Positions 54,791 through 64,000 of a DNA stretch of 64,000 bases are shown in pieces (the first letter of the stretch is position 1; each line of letters starts with the position of its first letter). The stretch lies in contig NC_080572.1 of assembly GCF_030247185.1 (NCBI RefSeq), positions 123,380,928 to 123,444,927 of the forward strand, given 5' to 3'. The DNA is from Malaya genurostris (Eukaryota > Arthropoda > Insecta > Diptera > Culicidae). The notes under the pieces were generated by a model, which saw only the letters and a list, made by a program, of their open reading frames with translations, was not told where the DNA came from and searched no databases. The translations under genes and the position numbers were made by a program.

Positions 54791-55684
54791 AATTTCGTCA
54801 ATTAGTTCAATTATATCGTTTTGCGTGATAGAAGATCTTCTATTTGAATCTAAGATTTCCCAAATAAGTTAAGCCATTTAGGAGAAATCAATGTGAGTTC
54901 TATTCCGGAGTATTATGATTACTATTTACTTCCGCTGTCTTTTCAATAAACAAGTCCGGTAAACTAAATGAGTTCACTGAGCAGTTTTCAGGATTTTGAT
55001 GAAAACACTTATGAAATCTTACATTTGTAACACCTTTTATTTTGCCATTCCGGTTCCGTAAGTGCGATCAAACTGAAATTCAATAGCATTCTATTATATC
55101 AAATTACATTCAAGGGAGCATTATAGATCGGCTCAGATGTGTTTTTTCGCAACGTAATTTCGATTTTAATAGTCTTCAAGACTACCTAAAACACGAAAAG
55201 ATGGTGACTTTTGTTCATGTTAGTAGTAATCCGATTGCAAATGCAAACTTCTATTATGCTTATTACATCCAGACTCTCAAATTAATCAATACTAAATCCA
55301 ATCATCTCTTTGATCAACTGATATCTAAGTACCTGAATAGGATTAAGCTCTGTAAAAAATCATGAAATTGCTTGAGAAATTTGGCTGACAATAAGTAACA
55401 ATATGAAATTTAGGTCGTCTTTTAGGTATTGACACTCGTTACTCATCAGTTCTAGAAGCTTAAGGTTAATTCTATACAACTATAATCAACGACGTTTTTG
55501 TCATGGAATGATTATATTGATTAATGCTTATTATGGTAACGCTACCGACACAAAATAGAGAACTAAGTTCAAAATTAACAATGTTATAAAACAACATAGT
55601 GACAGAAATTAAGACAGATTCAAACCTGAACCACAGACGAGACAAATCATTGAGAAAGATATCCTCTTGATAAGAAAAATGAAA

Positions 55685-56030
55685 ACCTGTTTTAATCCAC
55701 CTAGTGGTGTAATGATGCATTTCGCATATCAATCATACCATCATATATAATACTGCCACCTATGAGAAAAGCTAGAAAACATATTTTTATTTTTTTGCAC
55801 TTTTTACCCCATAATTCCGGAACCGGATTCAAATAATATTCAGGAATTTTGTATGGGACCACAAGACCTTTCATTAGAATCTAAGTTTGTAAAAATCGGT
55901 TCAGCCATCTCCGAGAAAAGTTAGTGCAAAAAAACATTAAATACACACATACGCACATACACCCTCACATACACACACATACATTTTGCGTACTCGACGA
56001 GCTGAGTCGAACGGTATATACCGTTTGTTT
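55685..56030 (-). repeat. CCGG-family repeat, one-unit copy
   Basis: In reverse: tail ttttaatccacctagtggtg, unit ccataattccggaaccggat with gggaccacaagacctttcat, CA-rich stretch (55940-55985), head phrase gtactcgacgagctgagtcg. It is cut off at about 56030, before the outer end. This is one of the least diverged units. Confidence 0.85.
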
Positions 56031-57244
56031 GAAGCCAGTTAAGAAACTAGTTTCAACGTTGTTGAACTGAAAATCGAGTCAGTTTCGAACCTGGTTTTTA
56101 TATCAGGTTTGCTCAAACCCCCGTTGCTAAGTGGGAAATCAACACAGTTTCGTGAAAAGTGTTTGTTTGATGAAACTACCCTGGGTCAATTTCAGTTATC
56201 TCAAGCGAAAACAACATAAGTAACCTTTTTCCGTCACGAGATGGTGTAACTGTGATGTCTTTTTCGATTTTTATTGGATTCCCTGGAGTGATCAATATTG
56301 ATATATAATATATTTGGAGAAAATCTAACAAAAAGCTGAAAATAATAAATGTCGATAGAATACGTCCGAGTGAAAGATAATTGTGGTCGTCATTCCGATG
56401 AATTCTTGGAACTAGGAAATTAAAGATCTTTCTGGAAAACATCTCGAAAATTGAAGAGACGAAGCATAGTTATTTTTGGGCAGATATATAATGCAATTTG
56501 TCAAAAGAAATCATGTTATTTTTATGACGAAATGTAATATTGTGGATACAGATCAGATTGTTGAAGAAAATATCTTGCACTTTTTAGAGGGGCGCTATGT
56601 TCTTCATGCATCATTTGGATGGAAAATTTTCTTTCTCACTTGAACTCTCGTACAATGCTACAGTAATCCTTCTCATTCCGTATCTGTACCAAGTGAAGAA
56701 GGTTTAGGATAGCAGAAAATGGCCCAAGATGGGAAAACAAAACACTTGTAGCCACTTGCTCTCAGGTATCTACGGTTGGGTACTATCAGTACGTTTTTGT
56801 TGATATTGTCGGTTTACCGCACTAGGATTAAGTAGGAAAGGTGATGACTATTGGGAGATAACATCCCATGTCTATATGAAGCTCAACGAATCGACTAGAT
56901 ACTGTATGGTTGAAAGAGTTTCCTGATTTGGTTTGAAAGCATGAAACTTCCTTATATGTGCTGAAGCCTTGGGATTGTTTGTATAATCACGCCTGAGTTG
57001 AATCGAAAGTGTGGAAGGAGTTGTTTTGTGATAGAGGAATGCACACATCCATCTTATTAGAATTTGAATTCTTCCGATATTTTCACGTTGTTATAGTTGA
57101 ATTTTACTTCGAGTGCGAACTGAGTGCGACTGTTAAAAGCTTCGAAGCCACTTTCTAAAGTTTATTTTTCTGCGAAGTAGAATCATACTAAACCGCAGTG
57201 ATTAATGGTTCAGAGATTCAATATCTGATATTCGCAAATGTCTC
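56031..57244. other. Intron sequence, nothing recognised
   Basis: No domain-bearing frame or defined repeat. Possible further mariner debris just right of it. Confidence 0.4.
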
Positions 57245-57405
57245 GACTTGTGAATCGCTGTATTGTCTTGTTATAGCAGTATTTTTCCTCGACATATGAG
57301 GTCGTTTTTCGCGATTTTTGCAATACATTGATCTAACAACGCTATGTAGTATTCGCTATTGATTGTTTTACCTTTCTCAAGGTAGTCGATGAAGATTATA
57401 CTGTG
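57245..57405 (-). mobile_element. mariner transposase fragment
   Basis: The minus strand reads IIFIDYLEKGKTINSEYYIA, then LLDQCIAKI and, after a shift, QDNTAIHKS, corresponding to the middle of the 8.5-kb mariner transposase (IIFIDYLEKGKTINSDYYIA, HQDNAPCHKS). No terminal repeats are seen. It is an old fragment of the same or a closely related family. Confidence 0.82.
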
Positions 57406-58137
57406 TGTCAGGGGTGGAAATAAGCAAAGTTTTTGATTCACAGTAAATAAAAATAGTTAGTATTATTATTTCATATCACATATTAATTGTAGATATTATA
57501 ATGAATTCTGCAACGAATGATTTTTGATAAAATAAATTTTGATTTTACTTAGAATTTATAAATGTCTTCATCTTATTCAGTATTACTGTCTGATTCGGAA
57601 TCAATATTTCAACAAAATTCGGTTCGTTTTAATGCTACTCTGTGTTCATTAAACAGGTTTGAAGTTCAAATGGCTGTCACTTACAGTTCCGGTGATGTAA
57701 TGGTATAAGTGACGTTACCGTCAAAACTGATTACCGCTCAATTTTCTCGAATATGGATTATCCGATATCAATAATTTTAGGCTCGTTAAGTGAGTTTATT
57801 GCGTCGGTCGCATAGAAATTCGTGATGTATTTGAAATTTATTTAGTAATACCGTCGTGGTGGAGTAATGTCATCAATAAAAACAGCTAATAATATCAACT
57901 AACATGCTGCGATGAATAAAAATTATAACTATAAGAAAAACATGTAAAAGCGTCACAAAGCGTGCTAAGGAGTTGATTAATATTACCCTATTTAGCTAGA
58001 ATATCATACACAGAAGTAACAGAAGTGCAAGATTTGACTACGCCAATTTAAACGCACCATTTAAACGCTGCGTCAGATGCTGCTACAGTTAGCTCTTTAA
58101 ATAAAATTCATGTCAAACAGCGTTTCATTTAGAAAAA
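57406..58137. other. Intron sequence, nothing recognised
   Basis: AT-rich, no domains. Confidence 0.4.
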
Positions 58138-58985
58138 TCTAGGTAATGCATGAACATCATCATCAGCATCAACCAGCTGGAAGTAAAACAAAGTCTTTTG
58201 TCACTATAATCACAATCTGGTAAGATATAGTTTTTTACTAGTTTTGCATTGCGTATTGATATTGAGCAGCGAAAACTGTAAAATTATCATTATCAAATGG
58301 AATCTAGCATTCATTTCCTTTCATCTAGTATTCATTTTACTACAATTAAACAACAGGTTGCGAAATCGAATACGGTTTGTATCAAAGGAGTACATGTATT
58401 AAAACTTCGAAAACCGTGCCGTAATGAAACCGGTATTTTTGCAACTTTGGTGATAAGGACTGATAAAGGAGCATTCTTGAAAGTTGCAAATTGACAATTT
58501 TTCCCAATTTGAGCACCCTCATGCATATAAATTGACATAAATCATCGATGTACAAATTCCTTGAAAAGGAATATTCCCCAATATCACCCATCACTACACT
58601 TCCCAAAGATGCAACATTTACCATTTTCCACGATTTTTTGAGTCTCATTGACACGCGTTATCCTTAGTTAAAAATTACTGTAGGATTACTGTTGTCACTA
58701 ATTCTCACGCCCCTCATTGGGATCAACGATTTTAGATGTGAAATCAATCGACACTCTTGTCTGATTTTGCTCATATGTGATTTTCTTCCAAAATGCTCAA
58801 AGCTGGTCGAATCGTCCAGTAATTTGATCTTACAAAAATCAGTGATAATAGTATCTCAAGATCACCACCGATCGGTATTGATTTTGATCGATCCTAAAAA
58901 AATCAGATCAGTTCTAAAAAAATTAGATCAGTTCTTTATTGGGAAAGATCACAGAAGTGCTAGTGATTACGATTTAATGACTGTT
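58138..58985 (+). repeat. Unclassified repeat of about 830 bp, copy 2
   Basis: Direct-orientation partner of 52775-53600 (ggaagtaaaacaaagt, aaccgtgccgtaatgaaacc, gtgataaggac, ggagcattc, catataaattgacataaa, ttttgctcatatgtgat, aatgctcaaagctgg). Contains a short local duplication aaaaaaatcagatcagttct / aaaaaaattagatcagttct at 58896-58935 that the other copy lacks. Confidence 0.8.
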
Positions 58986-60476
58986 TGTTCTTGATTTATC
59001 CACTTTGAATGAGATAACCGGATAAAGTCTTAGCTGGTACTTTCAGAGCAAATGTGTTGATTTTTGCATGGAAAATTGTATGTTTCTCTTTGCTGCGGGA
59101 TTCATTCCACATATTGACTGTTATGTATTTTATCGAACAGATTCAAAGCAGTTTGCTGTATTAATTAGACGTATGCGCTTGCAGTACACTTTTAATCTAC
59201 ATGTTGTTTAAGATGTAAAGGATTTTTTTGCGTACTGGATATTGATGATGAACCTTTCATTTTAATGTAATTGAATAGAATTCTTTATCTTGATGAATTA
59301 AGCCTATTAAAATATTTTTCGGAATCAAAATACATAAAATTACTTCAATTATCGATATTAACAGGTTTAAAAAGTAGTTTAATGCAATTTAAATTACTTA
59401 CGTGATTACTATATTTAATTCCAGATCATATTTGAATGATTATTATGTACCACGCAAACAATTTAAAATAAATTTTATGGTGGTGTTGAGCAAGATCGCA
59501 TCAGGATTTTCAAGAAGTAGATAAGAAACTTTAGAATGATTGAATAGTTACAGCTATTTATCCCCGCTTTTGAAAACCTAATTATTAACAATTGTGCCGT
59601 ACGCCAAGGAAAGTAATTGAACAAGTCTTAAAAACACAACTGCCAAAAAATGTAGAGTTTAATATTACTACAAAATTGTATGAATAATGCATTGTGATCG
59701 GGGACTTGTCGGAGAGTTAATTAGCACAAGTTACTACACCTGTACTCATGCGCATGGAACGCTCGAACTCATTTCTTGGCTAAATGCGCAGAGAACGAAC
59801 GAAGTGCCGTACATCCATTTCTGCCGCGGTACTTAAATGCGCGAACGAGTTTTTGAGAGCAGTTAGTGCTCTTCGTCTGCGCATGGTTGTCTTCTGAGTA
59901 TGAGAACAAATTTGTCTCGCAATAAAAAGAGCGCGTATGGATAAGGTCTGCTGCTACTCTGTGTAATGTACAGTTCCCACCATTTAAAAACTTATCATCA
60001 TTTTAGTGTTGTTACCCAATTTTTTAATTCACGGTGTTCGGTTTTCTCAATCACAATCGGAAATCTTGATTCACATTTTCCTGCGCAAAATGGGCTTAGA
60101 AGAAATACCATCAGTTTAGAAAGATTTAGAAGAAATACCATCAGCAGCTTCACCCATCTCAGCATCCTCCCATCACAGTAATCTATCGGAAGATTTGAGG
60201 AATCAAAATTTTGAGGTATTTAATAAAGGTATTCCTGGAATTAATGTATAGCTGAATCGTGAAAAAGACACTAGATAGGTCTATGAGAAGATGAAACGCT
60301 ACGTAGAGGCTTCTCGCCACAGGCAGTCATGTGCAGTGAAGTCAATGGTTATCTTCACTTGAATGGAATCGGTATAATAGTTTGTTTTGCTATTATTCCA
60401 CAATTCAGCGATAAAATAATTAATATTTAATAAAATATCAGAAAGTTTTGATAAATTTCATAGAAGTTTTAGAAAT
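58986..60476. other. Intron sequence, nothing recognised
   Basis: No recognised domain. A small direct duplication of ttagaagaaatacca and tcag occurs at about 60098 and 60126. Confidence 0.4.
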
Positions 60477-60570
60477 TTTTTAGTGAATTAGAAGAATACA
60501 AATAATTAAATTGTATTAATTGTAATTAAATTAATTAATTCTACTTTTAGTGAATTAGAAGAATACAATA
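60477..60570 (+). repeat. Local duplication tagtgaattagaagaataca around AT-rich filler
   Basis: The 24-base phrase starting ttttagtgaattag is present at about 60478 and 60546, separated by AT-rich filler made of taattaaatt-type repeats. Either a slippage product or break-repair filler. Confidence 0.75.
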
Positions 60571-60848
60571 AAACTAACCAAATCGGTTTAGTATCAACGA
60601 AGATACAGCCATTTGTCAATACCGGTCCGACTGTTTTTGAGGCTTGAAGTGTTCAAAAATGAGCCATAACTCGGACCTTCTGTCGGTTTTCCATTAATAA
60701 CTTTTCCACAAACGTCGGATTGTTTTGCGCTTCGGCAAAAAAAAGTTTCACAAATTGCGTTGACTTTACCTCTGTTTTGCGCTTCAAATTGAACTGTTCA
60801 AGCACTTACAAGTCGAAGACGAAATGTAAAGAATAGTGTATTTCTTCA

Positions 60849-61344
60849 GCGGCCATTACACGTAACAATATTATTGTCAATCCAAAGTATTGTCAATACC
60901 ATCAATCTAATTGGCTTGATAACTTGAGTCCGAGTTTTTCGAAAAATTCAAGCGCTTGGCGCTTTAAATATTTCAAATGAATATTAAAATATTGAGAGAA
61001 GAGGTCATTGCACATATTTAACAGTTTCTCTTTTGAGAGAAAGTATTGTCGGATTGATGAGCAGTTTTGATTTTTTGACAATATTTTCGACAATCCAATG
61101 AATTCGGGGACGGGTGTAGCGTGATGGGATAGTCGATGCCTTTCACCCAGCCCGCCTGGGTTCGATTCCCAACCCTGCACATAGGGTCAGAAAAATTTTC
61201 TGGTCCGAAGAGACGAATGACCTAAGATGTTAAAGCCTCTATAATTGAAACAAAAAAAAATCCAATGAAGCTTCCATTACACGATCGAAAGCTTTGTCAA
61301 TACTTTTTGTATTGACAATAATATTGTCTCGTGTAATTGGCCGC
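60849..61344. mobile_element. MITE with about 35-bp inverted ends, split by a SINE
   Basis: Left end GCGGCCATTACACGTAACAA then tattattgtcaat; right end the inverse (attgacaataatattgtctc then gtgtaattggccgc). Without the SINE and one target duplication the element is about 329 bases. No coding capacity. I could not identify its own flanking duplication. Confidence 0.82.
61103..61258 (+). mobile_element. tRNA-derived SINE (Feilai-like), best copy, with 11-bp TSD
   Basis: Flanked by AATCCAATGAA at 61092-61102 and 61259-61269. Box A tagcgtgatggg, box B gggttcgattccc, then ctgcacatagggtcag, tctggtccgaagagacgaat, and a poly-A end. It is complete by comparison with the 4.7-kb copy. It sits inside a MITE, giving their relative age. 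Confidence 0.95.
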
Positions 61345-62245
61345 TTTCGATCGAGCTAAAATTTTGAATAGTTCATATGGGACCCAGAAAGAACATGGAA
61401 AATTTGATGAAGCTGAAATCTTAATCTAAATAGCATAAAACACCACAGGACTAGGCTGGAAGGCAAGGTAAGTGATGCTCAAGACTCGATAGACAAAAAC
61501 TTTACCTCGATGGAATTAGTTTTTTTTTCAAATTGTTATTTGCGTACTTCTAAAATGTAAGAGTTTAAGTATTATTTTATGAATATTTGCTTATCGTTTT
61601 TAGTATATTTACAATATTGAAACAATTACAAGTATTGTTACAATATTGAAATCATTATAAAACCGGGCCGCATGCTTCTCAATTTGACAGATCTATTATT
61701 AACATGGGAGACACGCACAAACGGTTCGCAATTACTCGACTTTTTTGAAAGAAACAATTTATCTTTGATGACCCACGGAGTAATTCCACCCGCGAGATAT
61801 TAGTTTATCTTAGGATACTTTTTTGCACGTACCCGAAAGTAACTTACTACCCCATCAAGGTTGGTTTGGTTTTGTCAATAGCCTACGACAGGCTATTTTT
61901 TCTATGTATTTTGCTATACATCTTCCTTCTTCATAGCTGGGTGAATGCGTTGATAGAATTTCAATTATGCGCATCGCATACGTAGAAAAATATGCTATAT
62001 AACAATTTGACATGGCTAGTCAACAAAGATCCTAGCCTTCGGTGGAATCCGTTTCTAGCATAACGTAATATATTCGCTGATCAGAATTCACAAACTGACG
62101 TTTATACATTTTTCATTGAGCGTGATACGTCCAGTTTTCGTTAAGATTTACTACCCTTTATAGATTTACAGATTCTGTTGATGTAGGTCTACGTATGGAA
62201 AGAATGGCAAGGGCCGTAAAAAAAAGAAAAAGCAAAAGCACTTAC
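61345..62245. other. Intron sequence, nothing recognised
   Basis: No recognised domain or repeat. Confidence 0.4.
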
Positions 62246-62394
62246 CAATTGTAGTGATGACTGTTAGGGAGTACAGGAATCCTCCGGAGAAGGACCATTG
62301 CGTTTCGCTCTCAAGTGTGATGTCACTTCCTTGCCAGCCACGGCGGGCCCACAGCACAATCTTCTCCTGGTAGGCACGTATTTCTTCTCCTACT
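62246..62394 (-). CDS. K2P channel exon with extracellular cap and first pore helix
   Basis: The acceptor is tttccttctag and the donor gtaagtgc; 149 bases. It starts with the last base of a codon, then VGEEIRAYQEKIVLWARRGW, then SDITLESETQWSFSGGFLYS and LTVITTI plus the first base of Gly. The part before the aromatic WSF is the extracellular cap between TM1 and pore 1, and LTVITTIG is the first half of filter 1. TM1 must be in an upstream exon ending in phase 2, which I did not find in the remaining 1.6 kb. Confidence 0.95.
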
Positions 62395-63369
62395 CTAGAA
62401 GGAAAGAAGGCAGCCAGCAAAAGAACAAAATGTACGGAAATAAATTTCTTAACAAAAGCATTTGTGTATTGGAATAAGTTTTATCGTTTTGTTTGTATAT
62501 TGATCAAAATCCTATCAATGGCATAAATTTAGTCCTTGTGCATGATTCGGGTGGCGAGGGATTTGTCCAAAGAAATGAAAAGAAGACTTATGCAACTCGA
62601 AACGATAAATGTTATGATTTGTAATAACAACATAGTTGAATGAGAAACTAACGTATTTTTTATAGTTTCTATGCCAATTATGAGTTTCGATGCTTTTACC
62701 ATATATTTAATTGGTAGATACAGTGAGTTCACTGTCCATGTGGAAATTGGCCTATTGGGTTGTGGGCGTCGGCGCGGGACGAATTACAATTAGAAAATAT
62801 GAAGAACAGTATACGTTTGAAAATACGTCAAGAAGTGGTCGGAAATCTAAGATATGTTAGCTCAGCTAAATTTTGATCCAGTTACGGAATTGAGAAGTGA
62901 TGACGATTTGAAAATTTATTCCTTCATATAAAGTGACGATACAAAAATACTTTATCTGGATTCAAAACTATTCCAATTTGTTTCGGCACTGAAAAATTCC
63001 TGATTTCTCTGGAAAGAAGAAATGAATTGATTTTCACAAACTTTGTTGCAAATCAAACGTTTCATTATTCCATAAGATCCTATTTAATTTTTCCGGCAAC
63101 TAACTTCCGATTCCGCGAAGCAGATATTTTCCGAATGAAACGAAACCATATTTATACATAAAATTGTATTGGTCTAATCAATCTAGACTTTCAGGTTAAA
63201 CAAAGGTTATAAAGAAGAAACCTAAAGTGATATAATATATATCAACCGTTTATATTCTTTTAAAGGCTGGCTAGAAGTAAATCGGTACGGCCCTCGTCCA
63301 CCTCTAGTGTTGGGAAATGATTTTTTGTCAGTGGTTTGTTTACACTTTTATAGAGAATAACTGGAGCAA
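62395..63369. other. Intron sequence upstream of the cap exon
   Basis: Searched for a TM1 exon on the minus strand without success. A degraded CCGG-family unit may be present around 63030-63125 (cacaaactttg, ttccataag, cttccgattccg). Confidence 0.4.
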
Positions 63370-64000
63370 GTTTGATCAAAGTCGTCGAATATTGAGCACA
63401 AACACCTGGAAAATCCGGAGTAATGCGGTCCCAAGTAAGCTAGAGTGCTGAAGATGCCACGAAAACAAGTTTTTCGAGTGTTTGAAATCTACAAGTAAAC
63501 TATGTTATAGCCAAACACGGTCTTTCGATCCAAAATGTGGTCAGAAGGTATAACGCTAATTTTCAAACGGTGCGTAACATCCTTGCTTGGAAAAGATACA
63601 AGTCGAACAAAGCCAAAGTAAACATCCAATCCGGCACGTGATGCAGATTTGCGTGACCAAAAAGCGTGCAAGACTCTTGTATGACCCAGTTTTGATGAGC
63701 CCTTGCACTTTGATCGATGACGAAATATACGTTAAACTCAGTTTTGGGCAGCCTTTTGGTTAAAAATTTTGCATTGCGACTGGAAGTGGGAATGAACCAG
63801 GATGATTCAAGTTTGTGTTTGCCGATAAATTTGCGAAGAAGACCATGATTTGCAGTTGCTTGAAAATGGAACCATTTGTCTCATTCTCGACGATGACATT
63901 CCAAGTTTACATGGAAAAATGTCTGAAAAGATGTGTATATCAGTATCCATCAGTAAGCATAGAAGCAAAGTATTCTTTTGGTCTGATATGCTGTTATTTT
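63370..64000 (+). mobile_element. Degraded DD37E-like transposase, runs off the window
   Basis: Reading through shifts on the plus strand: MPRKQVFRVFEIYK near the start, QNVVRRYNANFQTVRNI, then LIDDEIYVKLSFGQ (the DDE-Y-VKLD block with the first catalytic Asp), FKFVFADKFAKK, and VYMEKCLKR at the end (compare YIKECLQ in the 28-kb copy). The family resemblance is to ITmD37E-type transposases. Many stops; the second and third acidic residues would lie beyond base 64000 or are lost. Confidence 0.7.

Larger units (their letters stand above)
14661..62394 (-). other. Two-pore-domain potassium (K2P) channel gene, 7 exons, 5'-incomplete
   Basis: Seven minus-strand exons join in one frame: 62394-62246, 49888-49787, 49590-49460, 43364-43228, 43110-42987, 28004-27900, 14765-14661. 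Junction phases agree at every step (1, 1, 0, 2, 0, 0 going downstream) and all introns are GT-AG. The encoded order is extracellular cap, pore 1 (TIGYG), TM2, charged cytoplasmic loop, TM3, pore 2 (IGFGD), TM4, short tail. This is the full K2P plan except TM1. K2P channels are dimeric plasma-membrane leak channels that set resting potential. The exon carrying TM1 and the start codon was not found between 62395 and 64000. Introns are 103 bases to 13.1 kb, with the larger ones filled with transposons. Fly relatives include sandman and other insect K2P genes, but I cannot name the orthologue. Confidence 0.93.

Noticed and set aside
62529..62732. Hydrophobic minus-strand frame as the missing TM1 exon of the channel
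   Set aside because: No K2P TM1 wording, and no donor in the phase required by the acceptor at 62395; hydrophobicity follows from AT-rich codons.
1..64000. CRISPR array, bacterial operon or phage
   Set aside because: Tandem repeats present are a pentamer, a dinucleotide and transposon units without spacer structure; exon-intron organisation and SINEs show eukaryotic DNA.

Overview
This is a piece of a eukaryotic, AT-rich, repeat-dense genome, most likely an insect and probably a culicine mosquito. The signs are spliceosomal exons separated by very long introns, mariner-type transposons including a DD37E-like (ITmD37E-type) transposase known from mosquitoes, Jockey-like LINEs, a Ty3/gypsy element and a tRNA-derived SINE resembling Feilai of Aedes. 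There are no bacterial operons, ribosome binding sites or CRISPR arrays. The species assignment is inference from element families, not from a marker gene.

The only host gene I can support is a two-pore-domain potassium (K2P) channel on the minus strand. Seven coding exons run from 62394 down to the stop codon at 14661: 62246-62394 (cap and pore loop 1), 49787-49888 (filter TIGYG and TM2), 49460-49590 (basic cytoplasmic loop), 43228-43364 (acidic loop and TM3), 42987-43110 (end of TM3 and pore loop 2, filter IGFGD), 27900-28004 (TM4) and 14661-14765 (C-terminus). All splice sites are GT-AG and all intron phases match, giving about 283 codons in 853 coding bases over 47.7 kb. The 5' part (N-terminus and TM1) was not found and probably lies beyond base 64000.

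Nearly everything else is transposable-element sequence. Base 1-14.6 kb, downstream of the gene: LINE scraps, a SINE with a matching empty site, an array of about 71 copies of a 5-bp unit, a dead full-length mariner and a MITE. Intron 14.8-27.9 kb: a hairpin repeat, a truncated DD41D-type element fused to a Ty3/gypsy element that lacks its 5' LTR, and two large copies of a CCGG-rich repeat. Intron 28.0-43.0 kb: a DD37E-like element, a Jockey-like LINE carrying two nested insertions of an ORF1-only retroposon, an internally deleted I-clade LINE, a deleted mariner, a second DD41D element and a mariner remnant with long inverted ends. Intron 43.4-49.5 kb: an ORF1 element interrupted by a 1.27-kb insertion flanked by 25-bp direct repeats, SINEs, and a tandem block of the CCGG repeat. 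Intron 49.9-62.2 kb: more CCGG repeat copies, a SINE inside one of them, an unclassified repeat of about 830 bp present twice, a mariner scrap, and a MITE split by a SINE.

No clearly new biological system is visible. The most informative observations are the complete exon chain of the K2P gene, several nested insertions dated relative to each other by target-site duplications, an ORF1-only retroposon family with a shared 3' tail, and deletion derivatives of several transposon families sitting close together.
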